A stretch of DNA of 64,000 bases, taken from assembly GCA_021613535.1 (NCBI GenBank), contig CP075497.1, forward strand, positions 496,001 to 560,000. The letters are read 5' to 3'. This DNA is from Adineta vaga. Taxonomy: Eukaryota > Rotifera. Made by a program: the position numbers and the translations under genes. Positions 1 through 12,121 of the stretch are shown one piece after another (position 1 is the stretch's first letter; the number at the start of each line of letters is the position of its first letter). The notes under the pieces were generated by a model. It ran no database searches. It was not told the origin of the DNA and saw only the letters and a list, made by a program, of their open reading frames with translations.

Positions 1-504
1 AGAAAACCAAACCATCAAAATGACAGAATTTGGGCAAAATCTGTTGAAGACATCACCGATGATGAAAGGTACCGTGAAATGGTTCAGAACGCAAAATGCA
101 TTGGAATTTTCGTTATGTTCACTGCAAAGAAACTTCTTTGGATTCTGAAAGGGGATGGTCAATCGTGGAATGGCGCCTATTTTCGTGACATTATTCTGGA
201 GAAACATGTGATTCCATTTCTGCATAATCCAGTCAATGTTGTTGATACAGATGAAGTCATATTTCTTCACGATAAGGCAGCCTGTATGAAAGCTAATGCA
301 ACACAACATTTTCTGGAAGATGAAGGAGTGCATTTCTGGGGCAATTCGATTTGGCCTGGCAATAGTCCTGACATGAATCCTGCAGAGAACATCGGTGCAA
401 TTATCAAAGATAGAGTTGAAGAGCTGATGGCAAGTGAAGATCCTCAAGATAGATACAATTATGACGCTCTCGCAGCTGTCAGAGGATGTCATACCAATTT
501 CTAA
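1..504 (+). CDS. Tc1/mariner transposase, C-terminal part (5' cut by window edge)
   Basis: Open from base 1 in frame 1 to the stop at 502-504. It carries the end of the DDE catalytic domain of Tc1/mariner transposases: the second acidic motif region (VIFLHDKAACMKA) and the hallmark block WPGNSPDMNPAENIGAIIKD, which matches the family pattern WP..SPD.NP.E. The enzyme would cut and paste the element in the nucleus. The N-terminal helix-turn-helix half lies outside the window, so whether the gene is intact cannot be judged; no lesion is visible in the part shown. Confidence 0.85.
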   Translation, partial: RKPNHQNDRIWAKSVEDITDDERYREMVQNAKCIGIFVMFTAKKLLWILKGDGQSWNGAYFRDIILEKHVIPFLHNPVNVVDTDEVIFLHDKAACMKANATQHFLEDEGVHFWGNSIWPGNSPDMNPAENIGAIIKDRVEELMASEDPQDRYNYDALAAVRGCHTNF

Positions 505-800
505 AGTTATAAAATTTACTGTTAAGCAGTTTATATCCTCAATAAATGAGAAACTTCATGATATATTCGAATAGGTGAATGGAATGATGGTTCTTGCACA
601 CATTCTAAATTAGAGGATATATGGCACTCTGATATATATGGCATAAGCTCTTTTGATTATGTAATAGACAACACCTGATTCGATAGTACAGGTTGATGTA
701 GCAGTTTACAGACTACGATTTGGTATAAAATTGTTGATGAAATCGTTTGATCTATAGGTAGAACCAGGGAGGGGGCGTAAAGGTTTTGAACCACCCTGTA
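1..800 (+). mobile_element. Tc1/mariner-type transposon, right part with 3' terminal inverted repeat
   Basis: The element enters from the left window edge and ends at 800 in the terminal inverted repeat GGTTTTGAACCACCCTGTA, closing on the TA expected of Tc1/mariner target duplications. The last ~115 bp (about 685-800) is nearly the reverse complement of 7507-7620, where the left end of a second copy of the same family lies, so this family has long terminal inverted repeats of at least 100 bp. The interval 505-684 between transposase and repeat holds no other gene. Confidence 0.8.
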
Positions 801-1499
801 CTAATTAAATCGATCATCACAGAAAAGAACGAGAGAAAGGATAACTTCTAGTAAAGTTCTACTCATCAATGATGTCGATGAGATATATTTTTGATTTGTA
901 TATCGATTCTTTCTTTTGATCTGACTTATAGATAGCCTTGAATAGCTTATGCGAATAATAAAAAAGGACTGCGTCTTTTCAAAGATATATGATTTGATGT
1001 CGATATTTTCTGATTAGCAAAAAACACGAAATTTTCTCACGATTTTTCTTAATCAAAGCGTTTTTGGAATGATCAATCGTTTCATTTGTAGGGATTTCAT
1101 TCTCATCAACTGAGAAATAGGAAGTAAATATGGTTTATATTTTTATTCAGCTATCAAAACGAATATCAAACAAACAGAGAGATATTCTTCGTCGAAATTT
1201 ACTTGTTATTATTCATTAAAATCAAATATCATTTTCTCTATAACAGAACTGTAATTCTGACGATTAAAAGTGATATTTTATGATTTATCACGTATTTTCA
1301 CTAACATTTTATCAAAAATAAATGACATTTCGAATACATATAGATGTTTTATGCTGTTTTTCTTATTTACCATAATCTTTGAATTTAACATTTGCAAAGG
1401 TTATCTTTCGATGGGAAAATTGATGACCTTAGTTTTAATTAAACATCTTCCAATATAAAAAGCAGCACTCTTCTGCAAATATTCAAGGTAATTTTACCA
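801..1499. other. intergenic, no gene recognised
   Basis: AT-rich sequence between the mariner end and the first ATG of the next gene. Only short open frames without recognisable motifs are present; no RNA gene or repeat is seen. The promoter of the death-effector-like gene should lie here. Confidence 0.5.
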
Positions 1500-4400
1500 A
1501 TGGATAATCGTCGCTTACGTTCTGTTATTCTCAATCTTCGATATCGTCTTACTAAGGACGATCGAAAACGTCTTCGTTTCTATCTTGGTACTGATGAAAT
1601 ACGAAGAATTCAAGATCATCCGACACTGGCTGGAACTCTGAATCTTATTGGCTCTCTTCTTGATCAAAACAGAATTAACGATATGAATCTCACTCATCTC
1701 ATCAATGCACTTCACGAGATTCATTGTCGTGATGCTGTTGATCGCTTAAGAGGTACATTCATCCTTTTTTGTTTGGTATAATGGCCAGATTAATCACTTT
1801 ATTAAGAGTATCGAAATCGAAATTGTGCAAATCATTCAAATCCATTGATGCACACATTGTCAGAAGTAATGCCAGTCCGTCGACGACACCAGTCAGGACC
1901 GGGTAAGTAAACAACAAAGCAGTCGACATTCTGCTCTTATCTCAATTTCAATTTAGTTTCTCTTCATCGTGATGCTACGAATCCTGATGACATGACAGGC
2001 AGTCGCAAGAGAGAACTGCTGAAGAAATGCTCGTTGGTATTCGCTTTGCTGTTTCTCGTTATCGACACAGAATTATTAGTTTTGTCTATTTGGACTAACA
2101 TCAAATTCCGTCAAATGGAAGAAACAAACTTTGGATTTATGGAAGCAATGGAACGAATAACAACTAAAGAACGTACAGTTGCCGCGAACTTAAATGAATC
2201 GGAAAAAACACTCCAGATACTCGAAAGTAAGAAGATGCTTAGATTTCTTCTTTACAACGAATTATGTATCTAGATGTTAAAAAGTGTCATATTTTCAAAC
2301 AGTAACTTCATCACAAACCGTTCATTTTCCGTTAGATTTTGGTTTTATTCGTAACATATTTCTATACTGCGAGCTATAAAAGTACATGGTCATAGATGAT
2401 TTCGATTCGCTTACCTGATCTAATTCAAAAAATGATCATGATGAATTAAAATCATACAGAGTATTCCGAACTAGGATTTCAGATACACACAGTAGATCTC
2501 TAGGACAAAAAAAGGCTACTTAGAAGTATCATCGTCAGAAAACCTTCATTTTGATCCTTTTGTGTGTGCAAATTGATGAGAAAGTACCAATATTAATGCG
2601 TTTTTCACGCTTAACATCGCGTGGCAGATCTCTATGAACTGAGCGATCTTTTAGTTAGATGCTACAAACAAGGAATCGTCTGACGGAGTCTTTCATTTAA
2701 CCGGATAGTTTTTACTGTGTCGTTTCTACCGGAAAATCAGATCAACACTGAGTAAAGAATCGATTCTTTGACTAACATTCTGGAATAAAGTATGAAAAAC
2801 GTGAATTCTTCTCTATTTTTCACTTCGCATTTACTGATGTCAAAGAGTATATATCGTAACCCTTGTGCATACGATGAGACACTAAATGAAATAACTTCAC
2901 CCATTTTTTCGAAAGGTAGTTCTAAAACCATACTTTGTCAAACAGTCTGAAACAAAGCATTTCACCTAGGAGCTAACGTCATTAGAAGAAGTTTCTGAAA
3001 AGATATCCGCGATAATAGTCGAATCTGAAAATTAAAACTAAAGGGTGTATCATAAGTTTCAGCCCCCTTTTTGTTTTCTTTCTAGTTTTTTTATTTTCCA
3101 GCGTGGGATAATTTCCAAGATAGATAATGAAAGGGCCAGACACAAGCTTTCAAACGAGAAAAGAACTCATTCTGTTAACAATCGATTTACGAGAAAACAA
3201 TAGCGAACAAAATTGTGAAAAGTTTTCTTAACATCGATTTTCTGCTTTTTGTACATTATTATATGACTGTTTTGGAGAAACAAACGTGCTAAATACGTCT
3301 GATTTGATCTGAAAATCAAGTATTACACTAATTAGGAGTATGGTATTCAATAAAGAAAATCAAAAATCGTTCTTAAGAAGTTGGCAGAACTAAAATTTTC
3401 CGATGACCTTTCCCGGAAACGTTGTCGTAAATGGAAAACATTCAACTGAGTTTCTTATTGTCAAAATATTCAAGTGAACAATCTGATTATTGTCTATTGC
3501 ATATTTATGTAAGGATCTTCGCAGAATTCTGAGATAAGGGTATTAAGACCGTAATTTTGAATTTTTTATTCAGTTAGTTATGATAGTGTAATGCTGTTGA
3601 TTGCTTGGTGCACATCTATCCATGCGTGATCTTTCATGTGAGTGGAACGCCGTAATAAGAACATAGAACATATATCTGGTCGTATAGATTAGTACACACC
3701 TGTTTTCCCGCAATAATAATGTACAAAAAGCAGAAAATCGATGTCAAGAAAACTTTTCACAATCTTGTTCGCTACTGTTTTCTCGTAAATCGATTGTTAA
3801 CAGAATGAGTTCTTTTCTCGTTTGAAAGCTTGTGTCTGGCCCTTTCATTATCTATCCTGGAAATTATCCCACGATGGAAAATAAAAAAACTAGAAAGAAA
3901 ACAAAAAGGGGACCAAAACTTATGAAACACCCTTTATGTTGACAGCAGATGAAAGTACGAATCCCGGTATGAATCGTCTAAGATCTGAACGCTAATCAGT
4001 TCACTCCAGAAAAACGCTCTTTCCGATCACCATCATTTTGTTAATATTCTTATATACCAACACTTTTCCGAACCAACCATCAAAAAATAAATGTTCCCAT
4101 TTTTTTGACATTCGAAAATTTCCATCCAACAGTTGATCACCCGCATACGACTTATTCTTCCATTCTTCGCAAAGATAAAATATACTCTATTTAATCGTTC
4201 AGCCAAGTTCAAAATAGATCTAATTCGACACTACCCTGCTTCTTCGTCTGATCTGATACTCGCGGACACCTACGATAGAATCGGCTCCATCTATTCGAAA
4301 AGCAGCAACTATTTCCAAGCTCTTCAAAACTTCAACAAAGCCTTGGAGATCCGTGAAAACTCCGTTCAATGCGACCATTCCGACGTCGTTCCTAGCTACA

Positions 4401-6697
4401 ACCACATCGGGTCAGTTTATTATCATATGGGTGACCATTCACGTGCACTTGAGAACTACAACAAAGCTCTGGAGATTCGTGAAAAATCTCTTCCATCCAA
4501 CCATCCACAGTTAGCAACTAGCTACAACCACATCGGATCAGTCTATTCTGATATGGGTGATCAATCACGTGCACTTGAGAACTACAACAAAGCTCTGGAG
4601 ATTGCAGAAAACTCTCTTCCATCCAACCATCCACAGTTAGCTACTAGCCACAACAACATCGGATTAGCCTATTCTCATATGGGTGACTATTCACGTGCAC
4701 TTGAGAACTACAACAAAGCTCTGGAGATTGCAGAAAACTCTCTTCCATCCAACCATCCACAGTTAGCTACTAGCCACAACAACATCGGATTAGCCTATTC
4801 TCATATGCGTGACCATTCACGTGCACTTGAGAACTACAACAAAGCTCTGGACATTGAACAAAAATCTCTTCCATCCAACCATCCTAGTTTAGCGATGAGC
4901 TACAACAACATCGGAGCCGTCTATTATCATATGGGTGACCATTCACGTGCACTTGAGAACTACAACAAAGCTCTGGAGATTCGTCAAAAATCTCTTCCAT
5001 CCAACCATCCACAGTTAGCCACTAGCCACAACAACATCGCATTAGTCTATTCTGATATGGGTGATCAATCACGTGCACTTGAGAACTACCACAAAGCTCT
5101 GGAGATTCAAAAAAAATCTCTACCATACAACCATCCTAATTTAGCGATGAGCTACAACAACATTGGAGCCGTCTATTATCATATGAGCGACCATTCACGC
5201 GCACTCGAGAACTACAACAAAGCCTTGGAGATTCGTCAAAAATCTCTTCCGTCCAACCATCCTAGTTTAGCGATGAGCTACAACAACATCGGATCCATCT
5301 ATTATCATATGAGCGACCATTCACGCGCACTCGAGAACTACAACAAAGCCTTGTACATTGAACAAAAATCTCTTCCATCCAACCATCCTAGTTCAGCGAT
5401 AAGCTACAACAACATCGGAGCCGTCTATTCTCGTATGGGTGACTATTCACGTGCACTTGAGAACTACAACAAAGCTCTGGAGATTGAACAAAAATCTCTT
5501 CCATCTAACCATCCAGATTTAGCCACTAGTCACAACCACATCGGATCAGTCTATTCTGATATGGGTGACTATTCACGTGCACTTGAGAACTACAAAAAAG
5601 CTCTGGAGATTGCAGAAAACTCTCTGCCATCCAATCATCCAGAGTTAGCCACTTGCTACAACCACATCGGATCAGTCTATTCTGATATGGGTGACTATTC
5701 ACGTGCACTCGAGAACTACAACAAAGCTCTGGAGATTGCAGAAAACTCTCTTCCATCCAACCATCCACACTTAGCCACTAGCTACAACGACATCGGAGTC
5801 GTCTATTATCATATGGGTGACTATTCACGAGCACTCGAGAACTACAACAAAGCTCTGGAGATTCGTGAAAAATCTCTTCCATCCAACCATCCACAGTTAG
5901 CCACTAGCCACAACAATATTGGAGCCGTCTATTCTGACATCGGTGACTATTCAACAGCACTCGAGAACTACAACAAAGCTCTGGAGATTCAACAAAGAAC
6001 TCTGCCATCCAACCATCCAGAGTTAGCCACTTGCTACAACAACATCGGAGTTCTCTATTATCATATGGGTGACTATTCACGTGCACTCGAGAACTACAAC
6101 AAAGCCTTGGAGATTGCAAAAAACTCTCTGCCATCCAACCATCCAGAGTTAGCCACTTGCTACAACAACATCGGAGCTGTCTATTCTCGTATGAGTGACT
6201 ATTCACGTGCACTTGAGAACTACAACAAAGCTCTGGACATTGAACAAAAATCTCTTCCATCCAACCATCCTAGTTTAGCGATAAGCTACAACAACATTGG
6301 ATCAGTCTATTGTCGTATGGGTGACCATTCACGTGCACTTGAGAACTACAACAAAGCCTTGGAGATTTGTCAAAAATCTCTTCCATCCAACCATCCACAG
6401 TTAGCCACTAGCCACAACAACATCGCATTAGTCTATTCTGATATGGGTGATCAATCACGTGCACTTGAGAACTACCACAAAGCTCTGGAGATTCAACAAA
6501 AATCTCTACCATCCAACCATCCTAGTTTAGCGATGAGCTACAAGAAGGTTGCCTCGTTATATATAAAAATGGGTGATAAGTCGAAAGCTGATGGATACTT
6601 GAGTAAAGCATCGGAAATTGAAACAAATATGGCGCAGGACAGTACACAGATAGTCACTTCCATTCGTGGTTTAGAAACTCTTCGGGTACGCAAGTAG
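1500..6697 (+). CDS. death-effector-like domain / TM / 19-TPR protein (predicted 4 exons)
   Basis: Predicted join 1500-1752, 1807-1902, 1957-2226, 4203-6697; all junctions are phase 1 and give about 1,037 codons. Exon 1 encodes an ~80-residue helical domain with the spacing of a death effector domain (LTKDDRKRLRFYLG ... NLTHLINALHEI ... CRDAVDRL). Exon 3 carries a hydrophobic segment near residues 141-163 and a coiled-coil-like stretch. Exon 4 holds 19 tetratricopeptide repeats of 42 residues (consensus start SYNNIGAVYYHMGD) of the kinesin-light-chain-like type, which bind protein partners. The TPR exon has no ATG before its second repeat (the open frame begins at TTG 4133), which is why I join it to the upstream exons; the acceptor at 4201-4202 has a pyrimidine-rich tract and matching phase. 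The intron would contain the 3039-3936 MITE. Alternatives are a separate DED-TM gene ending at 2273 and a 5'-truncated TPR gene. The DED call is from pattern only. Confidence 0.55.
2381..3038. other. presumed intron / intergenic sequence without recognised features
   Basis: Lies between the last coiled-coil exon of the DED-like gene and the MITE. A possible alternative last exon (2336-2380, acceptor TTCCGTTAG, ending in TAA) precedes it. Nothing else recognisable on either strand. Confidence 0.4.
3039..3936. mobile_element. foldback MITE with ~220-bp terminal inverted repeats
   Basis: The left arm (about 3039-3260, starting TAAAGGGTGTATCATAAGTT) and the right arm (about 3717-3936, ending AACTTATGAAACACCCTTTA) are near-perfect reverse complements over about 220 bp. 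The ends include TA, as for Tc1/mariner-type target duplications. The ~455-bp centre has no coding capacity. It is therefore a non-autonomous DNA transposon, sitting in what I interpret as the large intron of the surrounding gene. Confidence 0.85.
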
Positions 6698-7506
6698 TGG
6701 ACAAATCAAATGGGTATTGCGTAAACGTGCACGATGGTGGGTAGTATTAAAGTAGTGTGTTAATTTAATCCGGCATCTTAGCGTTATGTTTAGTATATAG
6801 TGGGAGTATTCGGTGAAACGTCAGCTGCTCTTCAATATGTAGACAATCACTGCTAATAGTTTGATTTTCAATAGAGTCACACTAAGACGGATGTGCTCAC
6901 CGTTATCGATGTCCTCATTGATTTTTTTTCCGGGAATAAATATGTGCATTTTCTGCATCATGAAAAAGTCAACTTTTGTTGGGATCGCACTCATACGAAA
7001 GAAACAGAAAGATAGAAAGTTGTGTGTATGTCTTCTGAATTGGTTCAGACACGGCCAACTCGGTGTGAGCTAGATGTTTGATACTGGACACATAGTGGAA
7101 ATTTAAACAGTTGTAGTATCCTGGAAAAGATTTTTGTGAAAGTGAATATTCTTAAGAACAAAAGTGAATAATACCAAAAATTTTCTAATTCGATTTCTTG
7201 CCAAGTCAGTAAGATAAAAAGTTCCAATGGAAAGAATGATTCAACTGAGTCATTGCATTATACTATTTATCTTTAGGAAGCATCATCTGTAGATAGTCGA
7301 ACATCTTTCTTCCACATTTGACTACATGATGAGTTTTCACATTCGACTTAGTTTCAGATGGTTTCATCGAAATTAATAGTCGCTGCTAAATAGAGACCGG
7401 TGGGGTAATTCGGATCACTCCGACTATTTCAGCTGGTGAAAATTTTTAAAATTTCTACTGTCTATAACATGCAATATTGACTAACATTCACTTAAGAAGT
7501 GTTGTT
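6698..7506. other. intergenic, no gene recognised
   Basis: Region between the TPR gene stop and the Tc1/mariner left end. Short open frames on both strands lack motifs or homologous neighbours. It should contain the 3' UTR of the TPR gene. Confidence 0.45.
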
Positions 7507-8049
7507 TACAGGGTGGTTCAAAACCTTTATGTCCCCCTAGTTCTACCTCTAGATCAAATGGTTTCATCAACAATTTTATACCAAATCGTAGCCCGTAAAC
7601 AACTGCATCAACGAGTGCAGCCATATACTCATGATTAACAATGAAGGAAAAGACACAGGGACGATACATGCATATGTGCACGTACAGATAAGGAAGAAAT
7701 GAAGAAAAAGAAAAAGGAAAAGAATAACCAGGACACTTTTTCAATGTTTTTCATTTCTTTCATGTTCTAAACGTTTCTTTGCTCGTGAAGATAACTGTTT
7801 TCGTTACCTCAAGAACTGAGTTAAGTATTATCTGAACTTCGACAAGTTCCTGATATCGAAATTGAAGAAATTAAAATGGTCACTCTTCCTGACACAGAAG
7901 AACAACGGCTTGTGGATCGAATTCGTTGCATTACATACCGTGAGATACGCGATGAAATGATTGCAAGAACAGGGAATACATTTATCAGTCGCGAATGGAT
8001 TTCCGAAAAGCTTCATCGTAGTGAAGGCTGGGTACGACGAACTTGGAAC
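7507..8049 (+). mobile_element. Tc1/mariner left end with decayed N-terminal transposase (truncated)
   Basis: Starts with TACAGGGTGGTTCAAAACC, the inverted counterpart of the repeat ending at 800, and matches it for about 110 bp. At 7825-8055 one frame encodes a helix-turn-helix DNA-binding region (EEQRLVDRIRCITYREI ... FISREWISEKLHRSEGW), the N-terminal half of a Tc1-like transposase. The frame is closed by TAA at 7822-7824, and the element stops abruptly at 8049 where the hAT element begins. The catalytic half is absent. Confidence 0.75.
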
Positions 8050-11000
8050 CAGTGATTGGACGAGTACAAGTACATTGAGTACAAGTACAAATACTTGATG
8101 CTTTGATAATGTACTGGGTACCCGTACTGTAGTACACTTGTACTTAGTACTGTCTTATAATTTCATGTTTTGCGTCTCTTATTTTTGAAGTCAGTATTTA
8201 CTACGACCATAATACGATGACCTCTACAGGAATGAAAAAAGAAGATATTGGCATTACAATATTATGTATTAATTCACATAAAATTGATATATATATAGAA
8301 TTGTTATAATTAATAATGACTCATTATTAATGACTAGCACATAAGATAGAGAGAGAAAAATGAACACCAAAACGAAATATATGTATTGGTGCATTATAAG
8401 CAATGGATGTTTGAATCTCTTGTTTGTATTTGTATATCGTCAGAAACATCGATTATTCTTTATCCGTGATCGTAAAGCACTGTATGTTTTATCTGAATAT
8501 AAATTTTATTCAAGTCTTGATCAATTTATAATGGCTGCTGAACAATTGAAAAAATATTTTGTTTTCTCACCTATCGATAAAGATAGAACTAATGGTTTTT
8601 GTGGTCTGTGTAATCAAGATTACAAGGATAAAACCGGTATTGTTAGCAACTTTGTGAAACATCTGAAACGAAAACACTCACCTAAATATGAAAAATTATT
8701 TGTTACAGAAGTTGAAGATTTAACAGAAATTGTTAATATTGACAATAGTCAATCATCATCAAGTATCACCAGACAAGATCGTATCAATATGTCAATTACA
8801 AAAAACTTAATTGTTAAATGCAATTTACCTTTGAATATAGTGGAAAATGTTGCTTTTCGACAATTTATGAAAGATTGTAATGTCAGATGGGATCCAATAT
8901 CGTCGAGAAAATTAAAACATGATGGGATCACATTCTTTGCAGATAAGATGAAAAAAGTTCTTCATGAAACATTAAATGATACCAAATTTGTTACATTAAC
9001 TGTTGATGGTTGGTCTGATCGACGAAGCAGATCGTTTATTGGTGTGACATGCCATTTTATTAATCACAAGTACGAACCACAAGCATGTTTAATAGATTTT
9101 GTACAATTAAAAGGATCACATACTGGTGAAAATATTCATCGAACAACTGAATTTGTACTTGATCGTTATAATCTTAAAGAAAAAGTGTTCAAAATAGTTA
9201 CGGACAACGCTTCATCAATGATAAAAGCGTATAAATTTGGATTGTCTGTTGATGAAGACGTAAATGATGATTATGTTGATGAAATTAAATCAAATTCAAA
9301 CAATAATACTGCATTCAAAGATAATGATGGTAAGTAATTGTTCATATTCATATAAACACAATGAATATATGATGTAAACATTTTTATTGTAGATGTAGAT
9401 GATTTTAGCATTAATGATTTGAAGTTTATAAATGTTGCATTTACTGATACTTATGAAGATGTTGAGAATTCCTCTTGTCTTCGTTTATCATGTTTCATTC
9501 ATACTTTACAACTATCTGTACGTGATGGTTTGAAAAATTCTCCTTATGTACCAAAATTACTTAAAAAGTGTCAAGCACTAGCAAAATTTTCACACAAATC
9601 ATCGAAAGCTGCTGAAAAACTTGAAGAGTTAAATAAAAACATCAACAAAATGACAATTACCAGGTGGAATAGTGAATTTCTTTTAATCAAATCCATTCTA
9701 TCAATTGGTAAAGTTGATATTGAATCGATCGTATGTTTAATGGACAATCCAATTCAATTTTCTGATAATGACTTCATCGCTTTAGAAGAATTGATTGATA
9801 TTCTTCAACCATTTCATGATATTTCAATTAAATGTCTTATGCTGATCCCATATATTTTATGGCTGCTGTATTAGATCCAGCATTTAAATTTCTATGGGTC
9901 CATGATTTAAAACTAACTGTTGCTTCAGAAAATCAATTAAAGCAGCATATTATCGAATTGATTATTAATGAAATGAAGAAAGATTCATTAGCATTAAGCA
10001 GATTATCAATGAACATTAATTCGTCTTTAACATCATCATCTTTATCTTCTTCTTCTTATACTACTACAACACAGAGAAAACGTCGCAAGTTATTTAACTA
10101 TGATGACAATATTATTTGTAATTCAACTACATCATCAACACTTGATCCTGCTGTAGAACTGGATGCGTTCATAAACGATCCAGTTCGTTCCAATTTTTCT
10201 ACCTATTGGTTTCATTCTCAACTGAAAATTCTCAAAAACTTAGTTACACGAATCTTTTCAGTTCAGGCAAGTTCTGCTCCAATAGAGAGAGTTTTCTCTC
10301 ATGCTGGATTAATACTAACATCAAGAAGAACGAACATAACTGAAGGTTTATTTCGTGATCTAGTTCTTCTTCGTGTAAATCAGAATTTGCTTTGAAATAT
10401 TATTCTTTTGAGATTGTTTTTCGGTTGATTTGTAATCTTTTTTTCTGACTTACTTCATTTTTTACTTTCACTCATTGTTTTTTTATTCCATTGTTATTTG
10501 ATATTGTTGCTTGAACAGAATAAAAATTTTTAACCATCATTCTGCCAACTGTCATCGTCCACTATTAAATGGTACATTAAAAGCTTATATAAAGCTATTT
10601 GATAGCTACACATTAAATAAGCAAACTAGTCCAACAACAAAATATAATCTCACATACGATTTGATGTTGTATAGATAAGTGCCCTATAGAATTTAACATT
10701 TACTTAGTCACATGAAAATATCATATGATAAGTACATTATTTATTAACGTTTTCGAAGCTGCAAATTATCTAGTAAATTTGAAATAACATCTCGAGATAG
10801 TAGAATGTTGAAAGAATGTATTTGGCAGAAGCCATAACAGAAAAACTAACAAAAAGATTGAATTTCACAACATCTCTTTATAAGTATTAAGTACACAGTA
10901 CTGTAGTACAATATACTGTAGTATCGGTACTAAGTAAACTAGGTAAGTAAAAAGTAAATGTACTTGTACTATACGAAAGTACTAAGTATGCATACTTTTT

Positions 11001-11051
11001 AAGTTCAAAATACGAAAAGTACCAAGTCCTGTACTAAGTATCCAATCATTG
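8050..11051 (+). mobile_element. hAT-superfamily DNA transposon (defective)
   Basis: The left end begins CAGTGATTGGACGAGTACAA and the right end finishes TACTAAGTATCCAATCATTG, imperfect inverted repeats with the CA(G)TG start typical of hAT. Both subterminal regions are full of short GTACT/AGTAC motifs in both orientations (8060-8150 and 10880-11035), likely transposase-binding clusters. The 8 bp before the left end (CTTGGAAC) are not repeated after the right end, and the interrupted Tc1 sequence does not resume there, so the insertion was followed by a deletion or rearrangement. 10396-10880 between transposase and subterminal repeats holds no other gene. Confidence 0.85.
8531..10395 (+). pseudogene. 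hAT transposase, internally deleted and frameshifted
   Basis: The start is placed at ATG 8531 (MAAEQLKKYF), just before the domain; the frame is open further up to 8360. Exon 1 (to 9329) has a BED zinc finger (CGLC ... HLKRKH) and the first two catalytic blocks (LTVDGWSDRRS and KIVTDNASSMIKAY). A 63-nt phase-1 intron (9330-9392) leads to exon 2 with the RNase-H-like core (TRWNSEFLLI). The frame changes near 9832-9874: sequence jumps from the LQPFHDIS region to YFMAAVLDPAFKF, omitting roughly 80-100 residues usual in the family. The C-terminal hAT dimerisation domain follows (SAPIERVFSHAGLILTSRRT). The deletion and frameshift make this copy inactive. Confidence 0.85.
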
Positions 11052-11380
11052 ACTAATTTCCATTAAACGATTAGATAAAAATGAGTGTCATAATCATATT
11101 AATCTTTACTCTTTCTCACGTGAGAAAGATAATATAATATTTGTCGCTATTTTTTATAATATTATATTAGTTTTAGTATTTCATTAGTAAAAACGCTGGA
11201 AAATTGTATATTGGTCAAAACTCAGGAAAAACATTTGTTCTGCAGAATATTTTGTTAAACTAGATATAAATAGGCTTATGACATATCTTTTATTTCTTAT
11301 TTTATGAAGCAAAAGCAAATGTATTTGTAGAAGAGCATAAATAAGATTTTGAGTATTTTAATAACGTATTATTTACATTG
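11052..11380. other. intergenic, no gene recognised
   Basis: AT-rich sequence to the right of the hAT element; nothing recognisable on either strand. Confidence 0.4.
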
Positions 11381-11383
11381 ATT

Positions 11384-11688
11384 TTAAAGAATACTTATTA
11401 TGCACGATTCATTTTCTATAGCAATTATATCTTTATGACCATCATGATTTAGATCATCAACGACAATCAAAGTAAAAGCAGTATTCTCGATTTTCGATGA
11501 CAATATTATTTGTTGATTAAAATTTTGATTTCTGTCACCATTTAAGATTGAGACACTAAATAGTTTGTTTTGACTGACACCAATGTCTAAATACCCATCT
11601 TTATTGAAATCTGCAATCACATGTGATTGCTGATCAACGTTTGTAGTATCTGTATAGTTTGATAGTAATTCAAACTTCAATTGACAAT
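11384..11688 (-). pseudogene. orphan FG-GAP (VCBS-type) repeat exon
   Basis: The exon starts after an acceptor (ATAAATAG, exon from 11688, phase 1) with CQLKFELL, the same opening as the large FG-GAP exon at 59084 (CQLKFQS). It contains Ca-binding FG-GAP loops such as ADFNKDGYLDIGV and DDLNHDGHKDII, then stops after two repeats. Seven repeats are seen in the full relative, and no anchor or stalk exon is visible upstream, so this is a remnant. Confidence 0.7.
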
Positions 11689-11699
11689 CTATTTATGTT

Positions 11700-12121
11700 G
11701 AAAAGAAAAAAAAACATTCGTTAAGTTTGGTAATGTTTTATATGATAACGACAAGTAGATATTAGTGGCGTAGCCAAGGGGAGGCTAGGTTGGGCGCTGC
11801 CCAACCACCGAAGCTGTTCGCCCAACAACCGGTCATTTTTTAAAATTTATATACGATTACTGATTATTAACTACTTTCTTTTAGAATAGTGTATCCTCTG
11901 TCACTGAACTTATCATTGGTTTATTCCTATCTAATCAATAATATATATTTGACTTATTTCCATAGTTTCATTTCAGGAGAGAATTTCACAAATAACATTG
12001 GGCAGCATCAATAACCCTACTGTTGATATGCAACCTAATAATAAGGAACGAAAACGCAATACTCTTCGTTCATCATTTAAAACAGATAGTCCATGATTAA
12101 ATCGAGCATTTTTTTAATGTG
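11700..12121. other. unassigned repeat-like stretch
   Basis: Contains a GC-richer patch at 11766-11832 (GGGGAGGCTAGGTTGGGCGCT and its surroundings) out of character with the neighbourhood and therefore probably a transposon fragment. No coding frame can be supported. Confidence 0.3.

Noticed and set aside
4081-4202. TTG at 4133 as the translation start of the TPR protein
   Set aside because: TTG starts are not expected in animal nuclear genes; a spliced upstream exon explains the open frame better.
4220-6260. Long minus-strand open frames opposite the TPR repeats
   Set aside because: They are shadows of the 126-nt repeat on the other strand; their repeated sequence follows the TPR period.
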